From the NCBI GenBank assembly GCA_913056475.1, contig CAJXMS010000101.1, positions 1-7,812 on the forward strand: a DNA stretch of 7,812 nt. The letters run 5' to 3'. This stretch comes from an uncultured Bacteroidota bacterium. GTDB lineage: Bacteria; Bacteroidota; Bacteroidia; Flavobacteriales; Schleiferiaceae. Below the pieces are notes generated by a model that worked only from the letters and a program-made list of their open reading frames with translations, was not told the origin of the DNA and did not search any database. Position 1 is the first letter of the stretch. Every line of letters starts with the position of its first letter. The position numbers and the translations under genes were made by a program. Shown in pieces: positions 1-6,453 of this stretch.

Positions 1-1730
1 CGCAGGTGCCCCTGCCGCTGCAGCCCTATACCAACACCCGCCTGGCGGGGCCCCGCCGCTGGGGAAGCTGGTACGTGGGCGAGGAAAAGAAGGTAAATCT
101 TCTCTGCAATCGGACCGCTAATGTGCTGCCCTCCGCGTTTTGGCAAAAACAAGGCGCCCTGGAATACCGGCTGAGCCGCCAGGACGGGCAGATAAAACTA
201 CAGGTAATTCCCACCCGAGCAGGTACCCATACGCTGCGCCTGGCGCTGCCCCTGCGGCAGCCCCGCCTGGTGAAGGAGGCCTGGCACTACCGTACCGATA
301 CGCTGAAGCACACCTTTAGCGTGGAAGCCAGTCGCCTGGCTTTCCTGGATATTAAGCGCCCGGAAGTAACCCTGCGCCGAGGCCAGGAGCGCCCGGTAGA
401 AATCCAAATAGAAGGCCACCGCCGCCTGCAGATGAACCGCACCTATCGCCTGGAAGCGCAGGAAAAACCGGGCGGCCCCCTGGTGGCAGAGCTGTATACC
501 AAAGCGGAGCTCAGCAATAACCGGGTCCTGGCGGAGCTGCGCCCCTATGCCCTGCACAAGGCCTCGGCTGGTTACCTCTACTTGAAAACAGCCGACAAAG
601 CCCGCTTCGTAACCAACCTCAGCATTCGCCCGGAAACGGAAGTAGCCAGCGTAGCCCTTCAGCGCCAGGGAGAAGGCTGGCAGCAGGGCCAGACGGTATA
701 CCCGGGCGAAACCGTCCAGGTGCGCCTAAAGGGCAAGGCCATGAACCGGGGCCAATTTAGCGTTTACGGCGCCCCACTGCTGGAAGATGATACACTGCCC
801 AATACCCCCCGGGAAGCCTACATGACCATCCGGGTGCCCATGGACGTGCAGCAGCGCCGCCTGGCTTTATACCATGACGGCCAGCCCACCGGGAAGTACC
901 TCCGGGTAGCCGAGCATCACCGTCCGCGGCCGTTCAACTTTATTCAGCTGCGCCTGGGCCTGCGTCGCTACCCCCTCGCCCAGCAGCAGCGCCCCATTTA
1001 TTACGACGAAACCCTGTCCGACCTGGTCATCGATTTCCGCCCCGAGCGCATAGACCGCCCCGACGATATGTACGGCCGCCAGGAGCTCACCATCGAGGCC
1101 TATGTGCGCGACCGCGAAGGCAGTCTCATCGAGCTTTACCGCTGGGATAAGGTCAATGTATGCCCGGGCCGCACCTCCCCCCGCCACCATTTCTACGCCA
1201 CTGAAAAATGCCGTACCGAAGATCTCAACCTCAATGATTTCCTCTCTCGCAAAACCTACAACCTCCCCCCGTGGTCCAGCATAGAGCTGGTGGTAAAACA
1301 CCGCGCAGAGGCCTATCCCGGGCAGGAACCCTACCAAAAACGCCTCAAAGTGGTCCTCCAGCGCCGCCTCCACTTTGACATCGACGTGTCCTTTCCCGCC
1401 GGGCTGCTCATTCTCAAGGAGGGCCAAAACGATTTTTCCAACTTCACCGGTATCAGTTTTGCCATGCTCTCTCAGTTTAGCTTTTACCACCCCAAGCGGC
1501 CCGGGGAGTTTCGCCCCTTCAAGCTGGGCGCGGGTTTCATCGCCCTGGATGCCTTCAATTTTTCCGAAAATACCCCCAACCGCGACGTAGGCCTGGTGCT
1601 CCTGGGCAGCGTGTACCCCACCAGTAGTCGCAATAAGCTCAGCTTCCCCATCTACCTCGGATACGGCTACTTACTTAAGCAGAAAAAGGGCTTTTTCCTG
1701 GTAGGCCCCGGCATCCGGGTGCGCCTGTAG
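1..1730 (+). CDS. Unrecognised multi-domain exported protein with Ig-like repeats and a beta-barrel-like C-terminus (5' partial)
   Basis: I do not recognise a named family. The reading frame is open from base 3 to the TAG at 1728-1730, giving about 575 residues. The GTG at 6 is probably not the real start, because no signal peptide follows it and the frame stays open to the window edge. Numbering from that GTG, three or four beta-rich, Ig-like segments can be seen at about 1-105, 110-210, 212-305 and 305-445. They show alternating hydrophobic strands and few cysteines (C34, C386, C402). The last 125 residues (about 450-574) change character: alternating aromatic, Gly and small residues in several amphipathic strands, ending in the strand GPGIRVRL, as in outer-membrane barrel proteins. 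My inference is a periplasmic or cell-surface protein with a C-terminal outer-membrane domain. A large adhesin or an alpha-2-macroglobulin-like or secretion-associated protein are alternatives. A hairpin at its stop codon suggests it ends its own transcript. Confidence 0.75.
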   Translation, partial: QVPLPLQPYTNTRLAGPRRWGSWYVGEEKKVNLLCNRTANVLPSAFWQKQGALEYRLSRQDGQIKLQVIPTRAGTHTLRLALPLRQPRLVKEAWHYRTDTLKHTFSVEASRLAFLDIKRPEVTLRRGQERPVEIQIEGHRRLQMNRTYRLEAQEKPGGPLVAELYTKAELSNNRVLAELRPYALHKASAGYLYLKTADKARFVTNLSIRPETEVASVALQRQGEGWQQGQTVYPGETVQVRLKGKAMNRGQFSVYGAPLLEDDTLPNTPREAYMTIRVPMDVQQRRLALYHDGQPTGKYLRVAEHHRPRPFNFIQLRLGLRRYPLAQQQRPIYYDETLSDLVIDFRPERIDRPDDMYGRQELTIEAYVRDREGSLIELYRWDKVNVCPGRTSPRHHFYATEKCRTEDLNLNDFLSRKTYNLPPWSSIELVVKHRAEAYPGQEPYQKRLKVVLQRRLHFDIDVSFPAGLLILKEGQNDFSNFTGISFAMLSQFSFYHPKRPGEFRPFKLGAGFIALDAFNFSENTPNRDVGLVLLGSVYPTSSRNKLSFPIYLGYGYLLKQKKGFFLVGPGIRVRL

Positions 1731-1742
1731 GCGCCTGGTTTT
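1715..1742 (+). terminator. Possible intrinsic terminator at the end of the first gene
   Basis: GCGCC (1721-1725) and GGCGC (1730-1734) form a perfect 5-bp stem around a TGTA loop. The stem can be extended with bulged T1720 and G1717 by pairing CC and GG at 1715-1719 with CTGG at 1735-1738 (one G-U pair). Four T residues follow at 1739-1742. The hairpin overlaps the TAG stop. The T-tract is short, so this is suggestive only. Confidence 0.35.
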
Positions 1743-1791
1743 GCCGGGTCTCTTCGGCCTGGCGGCCAAATGTGAATTGCGCCGGAATCCC

Positions 1792-1799
1792 TATCTTTC
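1792..1799 (+). promoter_or_regulatory. Candidate Bacteroidota -7 box upstream of the redoxin gene
   Basis: TATCTTTC matches the Bacteroidota sigma-ABfr -7 consensus TAnnTTTG at five of six defined positions. It lies 18 bases before the ATG at 1818. No -33 TTG stands at the usual spacing; the nearest, at 1777-1779, is only 12 bases upstream. If functional, transcription would start near 1803-1806 and leave a leader of about a dozen bases. Confidence 0.4.
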
Positions 1800-1817
1800 A
1801 TCTCAAATGATGACTAT

Positions 1818-2441
1818 ATGAAGCCACTAAGACTTCCCAGTGGGGCGCTCCTGACGGCACTTTTGTTCCTGAGCAGTTTCCAATTCCCGCCCGAAGATAT
1901 GCTCCCTCTGGGGGCCCGCATCCCCCTGGCCGAGCGACGCATGCCGGCCACCGATGGCGAAAGCTATGCCTTACAAGACCTACAAGAGGACCAGGGCCTG
2001 CTGCTTATTTTTTCCTGCAATACCTGCCCCTTTGTACGGGCCTGGGAGGAGACCTACGGCCCGCTGAGCGACTTTGCCCGGGAAAGTGAAGTAGGCATGG
2101 CGCTGGTCAATAGCAACGCCGGCAAGCGCCCCGGCGAAGACAGCATGGCCGCCATGAAGGAACACGCCGCGGAGGCGGGGTACCAGATGCCTTATCTGCT
2201 CGATAAGCATAGCGAGCTGGCCAATGCCTTCGGCGCCAAAACGACCCCCCACGTGTTCCTCTTTGATCAGGCGGGTAAGCTGGTATATCGCGGGGCCATC
2301 AATGATAAGTTTGAAAACAAGGATAAAACCGCCCGCCAGCCTTATTTGATGCAGGCGCTGCAGCAAATGGTGGCGGGAGAAGCCATAGAACGGGCCGATA
2401 CGCGCGAAATAGGCTGTTCTATTAAGCGCCCCCAGTCCTAA
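1818..2441 (+). CDS. Exported thioredoxin-fold (redoxin / AhpC-TSA type) protein
   Basis: A 207-residue protein of the small thioredoxin-like family often annotated as thioredoxin family protein or redoxin. A basic start (MKPLR) and a hydrophobic stretch at about 9-23 form a signal peptide or membrane anchor. There is no lipobox cysteine and no clear AxA cleavage site. The thioredoxin fold follows: a CxxC motif C67-N-T-C70 followed by Pro-Phe-Val, and the cis-proline TTP at 142-144 before strand HVFLFD. Near the end is GCSIK (199-203), whose Cys200 is a usual feature of this family and may act as a third redox cysteine. Relatives commonly read CNHCP; here the His is Thr. The likely role is thiol-disulfide exchange or peroxide reduction in the periplasm; the substrate is unknown. 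ATG 1818 is preferred because it precedes the basic-hydrophobic leader. lpxH follows 26 bases downstream but has its own promoter-like box. Confidence 0.88.
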   Translation: MKPLRLPSGALLTALLFLSSFQFPPEDMLPLGARIPLAERRMPATDGESYALQDLQEDQGLLLIFSCNTCPFVRAWEETYGPLSDFARESEVGMALVNSNAGKRPGEDSMAAMKEHAAEAGYQMPYLLDKHSELANAFGAKTTPHVFLFDQAGKLVYRGAINDKFENKDKTARQPYLMQALQQMVAGEAIERADTREIGCSIKRPQS

Positions 2442-2455
2442 GCCGCGGTTTCCGC

Positions 2456-2463
2456 TATTTTTG
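2456..2463 (+). promoter_or_regulatory. Perfect TAnnTTTG -7 box immediately before lpxH
   Basis: TATTTTTG fits the Bacteroidota -7 consensus exactly and ends five bases before the ATG at 2468. A start site 3-7 bases after the box would place +1 at or within a few bases of the start codon, implying a leaderless or nearly leaderless mRNA. No -33 TTG is visible at the expected distance. The same bases form a T-tract after a short GCGG/CCGC hairpin (2445-2455), so they could also weakly terminate the redoxin transcript. Confidence 0.55.
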
Positions 2464-2467
2464 CCGC

Positions 2468-3280
2468 ATGGAATTGCCTGCCGGGAAGAAGATCTATTTC
2501 GTTTCAGACCTCCACCTGGGCGCACCGAACCAGGCGGAGAGCCTGCTCCGGGAAAAGCGCTTTGTGCGCTGGCTGGAACAAATTCGAACCGATGCGGCCG
2601 CCCTCTTTATCGTAGGCGATCTTTTTGATTTTTGGTTTGAGTACCGGCATGCGGTGCCCCGCGGCCACGTAAGGGTGCTGGGCAAGCTGGCAGAGCTCAC
2701 CGATAGTGGCCTGCCCGTCCATCTCTTTACCGGCAATCACGATATGTGGATATTCGACTACCTCCCGCGGGAAACGGGCGTGCAGCTCCACCGGGAACCC
2801 CGGGAATGGAGCTGGAATGGCCGCCGCTTTCACATCGGGCATGGCGATGGACTAGGCCCCGGCGATCACGGTTATAAATTCATCAAGCGCGTGTTTGCCA
2901 ATCCCTTTTTGCAATGGTCTTTCGCGCGCTTGCATCCCAACTTCGGGATAGGCCTGGCCGATTTTTTCTCGCGCCGTAGCCGGGCCCAAACAGGCGGCAA
3001 CGACGCTATTTTCCACGGAGAAGAGGCGGAGTGGCTGGTGCACTATTGCCGAGATGTCCTGCGCCATCAGGCGGTAGATTACTTTCTCTTTGGCCACCGG
3101 CACTTACCCCTGGACATAGAGCTGGAAAAATCGGGCGCGCGCTATCTTAACCTGGGAGATTGGATCCAGTATTTCACTTACGCGGTTTTTGATGGGCAGG
3201 AGCTACGCCTCTGGCAAGACCAAGATGGGGCGCCCCCCCGGCCTTACACCGCCGTAAACCAACGGGAACCGGCTTCTTGA
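2468..3280 (+). CDS. lpxH: UDP-2,3-diacylglucosamine diphosphatase (LpxH-type metallophosphoesterase)
   Basis: A 270-residue cytoplasmic, membrane-associated enzyme predicted to hydrolyse UDP-2,3-diacylglucosamine to lipid X and UMP, the fourth step of lipid A synthesis. All metal-binding blocks of the calcineurin-like phosphoesterase fold are present in order: DLH (D14, H16), GDLFD (50-54), GNHD (89-92), HGD (125-127) and GHRH (209-212). The end, around GDWIQYFTYAVFDG, resembles annotated Bacteroidota LpxH proteins. Proteobacterial LpxH carries GNRD where this protein has GNHD, so the Arg that helps bind substrate there is His here. This leaves some doubt between a true LpxH and a close paralogue. 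At 270 residues it is slightly longer than the roughly 240 of E. coli LpxH, mostly through an insertion around 150-180 and a polar C-terminal tail. There is no ribosome binding site; the start follows a -7 box by five bases. Confidence 0.85.
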   Translation: MELPAGKKIYFVSDLHLGAPNQAESLLREKRFVRWLEQIRTDAAALFIVGDLFDFWFEYRHAVPRGHVRVLGKLAELTDSGLPVHLFTGNHDMWIFDYLPRETGVQLHREPREWSWNGRRFHIGHGDGLGPGDHGYKFIKRVFANPFLQWSFARLHPNFGIGLADFFSRRSRAQTGGNDAIFHGEEAEWLVHYCRDVLRHQAVDYFLFGHRHLPLDIELEKSGARYLNLGDWIQYFTYAVFDGQELRLWQDQDGAPPRPYTAVNQREPAS

Positions 3281-3492
3281 AGCTCCATACTTGGCCCCAC
3301 TGGTATCCGCTGAAAGGCCTACCGTCATGCCCTTCACAGGGCCAGCCCGCGCTTTTAGGAAAGTCCGTTTGCTCGGCGCTGGGGATTCCTATTAGGGTGA
3401 AGGCCCAGAGTTCATAAGCCGGAAGTTTTACTGCATGATGGCTGGGCTATCCCTACCCCTTTGTTTAGGCTGGCGGTCCAAACTACGGGGCT
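3281..3492. other. Convergent intergenic gap with small dyads, no credible gene
   Basis: This stretch lies between the 3' ends of lpxH and the Crp/Fnr gene. The longest frame I noted, from an ATG at 3327, is about 22 codons and has no recognisable features. Three inverted repeats are visible: GCCCT-TCAC-AGGGC (3329-3342); GGCCCAG (3402-3408) with CTGGGCT (3442-3448), which includes one G-U pair; and GTTTAGG...CCAAAC (3463-3483) with one bulge. None is followed at once by a T-tract on either strand, so I cannot name a bidirectional terminator. Confidence 0.5.
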
Positions 3493-4170
3493 TTAAAAAG
3501 CACTGCTGTCTTTTATGTAAAGATGGCGGCGGTCAAAATCCAGCAGGCCTTCTTGCCGGAGTTCGTTGAGGGTAGTGGTTACCGTTTGCCGGCTGGTGCC
3601 GATGAGGTGAGCGATATTCTTATGGGTATAAAAATGCTCGATGTGGATGCTACCATCTTCTTGCTTTTGACCTTTTTCCACTGCCAGGTCGTGAATGAAG
3701 TCGATCAGCCGCTGGCGGACGTCCTTAAAGACCAGGTTGTCCAGGCGGCGTTCCATTTTGCGCATACGGAGGCCCAGCCATTTATACACGCTCAGGGTAA
3801 AATCTTTATCGTCCTTCATGAGCTCATGCGCCTGCTCCACGGTGACGGGACAAATGGTGGTATGGCTATCCATGGCTTCCGCCACTTCGCTGCGCTCTTG
3901 CTCGCCCAGCAGGGCCAATTCGCCAAACATCTCGCCGCGGCCCAGAATGGCCTTGACCACTTCATCACCTTGCTCGGTGTAGTTAAGAATGCGCACTTTG
4001 CCCTTTACGATGAGGTACATGGTGCGGGCTTTATCACCCGTAAAATAGATGGTTTCTCCCTTTTCGTATTCTTTAAAATGCCCGTCGGTTTGGCCGTGCT
4101 GAGGCGTTTTATTGGGGCACATAACGTTGAAAAGATTGACGTTTTCGAAGTACCAGATATTTTGGGCCAC
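3493..4170 (-). CDS. Crp/Fnr-family transcriptional regulator
   Basis: A 225-residue cytoplasmic DNA-binding regulator. The N-terminus (IWYFENVNLF at 5-14) is characteristic of a Bacteroidota Crp group. The cyclic-nucleotide-binding barrel covers about 32-120. Its phosphate-binding cassette has GEMFGEL (79-85) and R93-S94, equivalent to E72, R82 and S83 of E. coli CRP, so nucleotide binding is plausible. A dimerisation helix (about 123-160) leads to the winged helix-turn-helix (about 181-218), with recognition helix TSRQTVTTTLNEL at 192-204. With only two cysteines (C18, C107), an FNR-type iron-sulfur cluster is unlikely. The start is GTG at 4170: no other start codon lies between it and the in-frame TAA at 4204-4206, and a later ATG (residue 17) would remove the conserved N-terminus. 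It lies 67 bases downstream of the patatin gene and may be read with it or from its own weak promoter. The target genes are unknown. Confidence 0.92.
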   Translation of the reverse strand: MAQNIWYFENVNLFNVMCPNKTPQHGQTDGHFKEYEKGETIYFTGDKARTMYLIVKGKVRILNYTEQGDEVVKAILGRGEMFGELALLGEQERSEVAEAMDSHTTICPVTVEQAHELMKDDKDFTLSVYKWLGLRMRKMERRLDNLVFKDVRQRLIDFIHDLAVEKGQKQEDGSIHIEHFYTHKNIAHLIGTSRQTVTTTLNELRQEGLLDFDRRHLYIKDSSAF

Positions 4171-4198
4171 GGGGTAATGTTTTAGTTGAAGAGAATTT

Positions 4199-4206
4199 CT
4201 AAGTTA
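4199..4206 (-). promoter_or_regulatory. Weak candidate -7 box before the Crp/Fnr gene
   Basis: On the minus strand this reads TAACTTAG, one mismatch from TAnnTTTG, in a locally AT-rich stretch (about 4190-4250) that contrasts with the GC-rich genes around it. It ends 28 bases before the GTG start. A TTG upstream is only 12 bases away, too close for a standard -33 element. Confidence 0.25.
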
Positions 4207-4237
4207 CAAAAAACGAACCAAGCTATTGGGGTGGACT

Positions 4238-6451
4238 TTAAAACCAAAAACCGAGATTGATATAGCTGTAAAGGGATTTGTGCTGGCTACTACTGGCCAG
4301 GTAAAGGCTTAGGGGGCCCAGCGGGCTGCGGAAACTGTAGCCCAGGGCGTAGCCATCCAGGAGCGTTTCGGTGCTGAGCAGGTCGTCAAAGGTAGCCTCC
4401 AGCCGGGCGGCATTGCCCCGGAGGTGTAAGTAGTGGTTATTGCTCAGTTTTACTTGCGCTTCCAGGCCGGCCATGATAAGATTGCGCCCCGACAATTCCA
4501 TGAAGCGGTAGCCGGCAAAGGGGTAGATGTAGTTGATATAATCCTGGCCCATACTGCCCAGATGAATTTGGTAGGGAAAGAGCGGGGTAGGACCAATGGT
4601 AATGGCGCTGCGGACCTGGGGTAGCAGGGTGATATGAGCGCCTAAGGGCAAGGTTTCGCGATACTGGAGGTCCAGCACGGAGGTAGGTTCCCGAAAAGTT
4701 TCCAGTCCTATGCGTTCCGCCAGGAGGCGGTAACTGGCCTCCAGGTGGAAGCCATCGCGGGGAAAGTAGGGATCGTCCAGAGAATTGAAATCGAGGAAGC
4801 CGTAGTAGTTGATAAAGCTGCGGTCAAAATCCTGTAGGGGCTCGCTGCCAAATAGGCTGTTGATCTGGCTGTTTTCCAGCTGGATACCGCCGCCCAGGGC
4901 GTAGGAGTGAGCGATGGTGGACTGCAGAAACAGGGAGAGGGAATAATCGCGGTACCGGAGCTGATCGGTGAAGCGGCCCTGCTGGTAAGTGCGGAAATCA
5001 AACTGGTCGCCGCGAAATTTGAGGCCCAAGGTGGGGATGTAGCCCCGGTCCAGGAAGTAGTTAAGGCGGAGGCGCGGGTTTTCCCCGATGGCGGCGTCGA
5101 GGTTTAATTGATCGTGCCGGAAAAGCAGGCCCCGGTGGGTGTAGTTGAGTAAGGCCGCGGCCTTAAAGTCGGTATTGTACTGTACGCCCAGGCTAAGGGT
5201 GTTGAGGTGTTCTTTTTCCCGAAAGTGAAAGTGAAGCCGGTGCCCTTCCCGTAAGGGTTCTAAGGTATAGTATACGTTTTCGAAGTAATGGGTGCCATAG
5301 AGCAAGTCCAGGACGGTGGCCAGACGATCTGTGCTGTAGGTAGTGCCTGTATCCAGGCCGATTTTCCCCAGGAGAAAGCGTTCGTCTATTGCCTTATGGC
5401 CGTGGAGGGCAATGTCTTCCACGCGTATGCGGGTAAGCGGCAGTTGAATGGCGGAGGAATCTGGAGCGGGCTGATCGCGCTGGGCCAGGGCCCGGAGGGC
5501 TTGCCAGTGGCGGCGCGCGGCGCGTTCGCCGGCGGCCACGGTGGAATCCATGTGGGAGAAGTCCGTAATGCTATGCCCGGCTAAAGCGGGCTCAATGAGC
5601 AGGTCGGTTTGACCTTCATCGTAGGATTGCTGACGGGTATTGACCAGCGTGGAGATTTGCTCCAGAACCTCAAGTACGGAACGCAGATCTTGCCGGCGGT
5701 GGAGGTAATCTTGTACGTCGATGCCGATGAGGTAGTCGAGGTCTTTTTCCTGGAGGGGTTCCAGGGGGTAGTTATTGACCACGCCGCCGTCTACGTAAAG
5801 GGTGTCATCGATGGGGAAGGGAACGAAGAGGGAAGGAAAGGAAGCACTGGCCCGGAGGGCTTTCAGCAGACTACCTTTTTCAAAAACACGGCCCTGGCCT
5901 GTTTCCAGATTGGTGGCCATACAAAGAAAGGGGATGGGAAAGTCTGAAAAACGGGAATAGCGGTAGCTCTGCTGGGTGAGGAAGCTAAGTTCTTTAAGGA
6001 TGTACTGGGCCTCGTTAAGTCCGCGGGGGAGGCGGGGTTTACCCGCTTCGATAGGGAGGGTAAAGGCATAGCGGGCCGCTTTGGGGCGGTCCAGGAAGCT
6101 GAGCCGGTTGTGCGGGATCTCGTTATTGAGTAGCGCGTTCCAATTAACTTGCAGGAGGTAGCGCTCGATTTCGCTGACGGGGAAGCCCAGGGCGTACATA
6201 GCGCCGATGATGGCGCCCATGCTGGTGCCGCCGATGTAATCGATCTGCACACCGGCTTCTTCGATCACTTTGAGGGCCCCGATCTGGGAAAGGCATTTGG
6301 CTCCGCCCCCGCTGAGGACGAGGCCGATTTTAAGGTCGCGCTTGGCCGTGCTATCGGGTGGGTTTTTTTCCGGCGGCGTAGGCAACATTTGGCCGAAGGC
6401 CGGCAAGAAGGTGGTCAAAAGCAGGGTAAACAGGAGGAGGCGGCGGGGCAT
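4238..6451 (-). CDS. Patatin-like phospholipase with POTRA and Omp85-type outer-membrane barrel (type Vd-like)
   Basis: A 737-residue protein with the layout of type Vd autotransporters such as PlpD of Pseudomonas and FplA of Fusobacterium. A signal peptide (about 1-20, ending AFG before Q21) precedes a patatin domain at about 40-320. Nucleophile Ser77 lies in GTSMG (75-79), and the partner Asp221 in DGG (221-223). One POTRA-like domain follows at about 341-413. The rest (414-737) is rich in amphipathic strands and ends in INLGFWF, with the terminal Phe typical of BAM substrates. The expected role is hydrolysis of phospholipid acyl chains at or beyond the outer membrane. The oxyanion loop is odd: it reads GGGAKC (48-53), where the family usually has Gly in the last place. 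The start overlaps the uvrC stop by one base, which indicates one transcript and probably coupled translation. Surface display rather than periplasmic retention is inferred from relatives. Confidence 0.92.
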   Translation of the reverse strand: MPRRLLLFTLLLTTFLPAFGQMLPTPPEKNPPDSTAKRDLKIGLVLSGGGAKCLSQIGALKVIEEAGVQIDYIGGTSMGAIIGAMYALGFPVSEIERYLLQVNWNALLNNEIPHNRLSFLDRPKAARYAFTLPIEAGKPRLPRGLNEAQYILKELSFLTQQSYRYSRFSDFPIPFLCMATNLETGQGRVFEKGSLLKALRASASFPSLFVPFPIDDTLYVDGGVVNNYPLEPLQEKDLDYLIGIDVQDYLHRRQDLRSVLEVLEQISTLVNTRQQSYDEGQTDLLIEPALAGHSITDFSHMDSTVAAGERAARRHWQALRALAQRDQPAPDSSAIQLPLTRIRVEDIALHGHKAIDERFLLGKIGLDTGTTYSTDRLATVLDLLYGTHYFENVYYTLEPLREGHRLHFHFREKEHLNTLSLGVQYNTDFKAAALLNYTHRGLLFRHDQLNLDAAIGENPRLRLNYFLDRGYIPTLGLKFRGDQFDFRTYQQGRFTDQLRYRDYSLSLFLQSTIAHSYALGGGIQLENSQINSLFGSEPLQDFDRSFINYYGFLDFNSLDDPYFPRDGFHLEASYRLLAERIGLETFREPTSVLDLQYRETLPLGAHITLLPQVRSAITIGPTPLFPYQIHLGSMGQDYINYIYPFAGYRFMELSGRNLIMAGLEAQVKLSNNHYLHLRGNAARLEATFDDLLSTETLLDGYALGYSFRSPLGPLSLYLASSSQHKSLYSYINLGFWF

Positions 6452-6453
6452 CA
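6449..6453 (-). promoter_or_regulatory. TGATG stop/start overlap joining uvrC and the patatin gene
   Basis: On the minus strand the uvrC stop TGA (6453-6451) shares its A with the ATG (6451-6449) of the patatin gene. No separate promoter or ribosome binding site is evident, so the second gene is probably translated by ribosomes finishing uvrC. Confidence 0.7.

Noticed and set aside
867..1490. A 207-codon - strand open frame inside the first gene
   Set aside because: It has no recognisable domain and lies opposite a long frame with consistent beta-strand pattern; long antisense frames are common in GC-rich coding DNA.
1..1730. First gene as a type IX secretion plug (DUF5103) protein
   Set aside because: The sequence signatures I would expect in that family are not visible, although domain size and beta-rich character are loosely similar.
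1980..2525. A 181-codon - strand frame across the redoxin/lpxH junction
   Set aside because: It lies opposite two well-supported genes and has no family resemblance.
3327..3395. A 22-codon frame beginning ATG CCC in the convergent gap
   Set aside because: It is very short, with no promoter box, ribosome binding site or recognisable sequence.
3356..3424. RNase P RNA-like pieces: GGAAAGTCCG (3358-3367), AGGGTGA, and TTCATAAGCCGG
   Set aside because: The 3' signature (CCGGCTTAT) is found only on the opposite strand, and the gap is far shorter than a bacterial type A RNase P RNA.
3523..4185. A 220-codon + strand open frame covering nearly the whole Crp/Fnr gene in antisense
   Set aside because: The minus-strand frame has clear Crp domains and conserved residues. 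The + frame shows no recognisable domain and is an expected by-product of codon bias.
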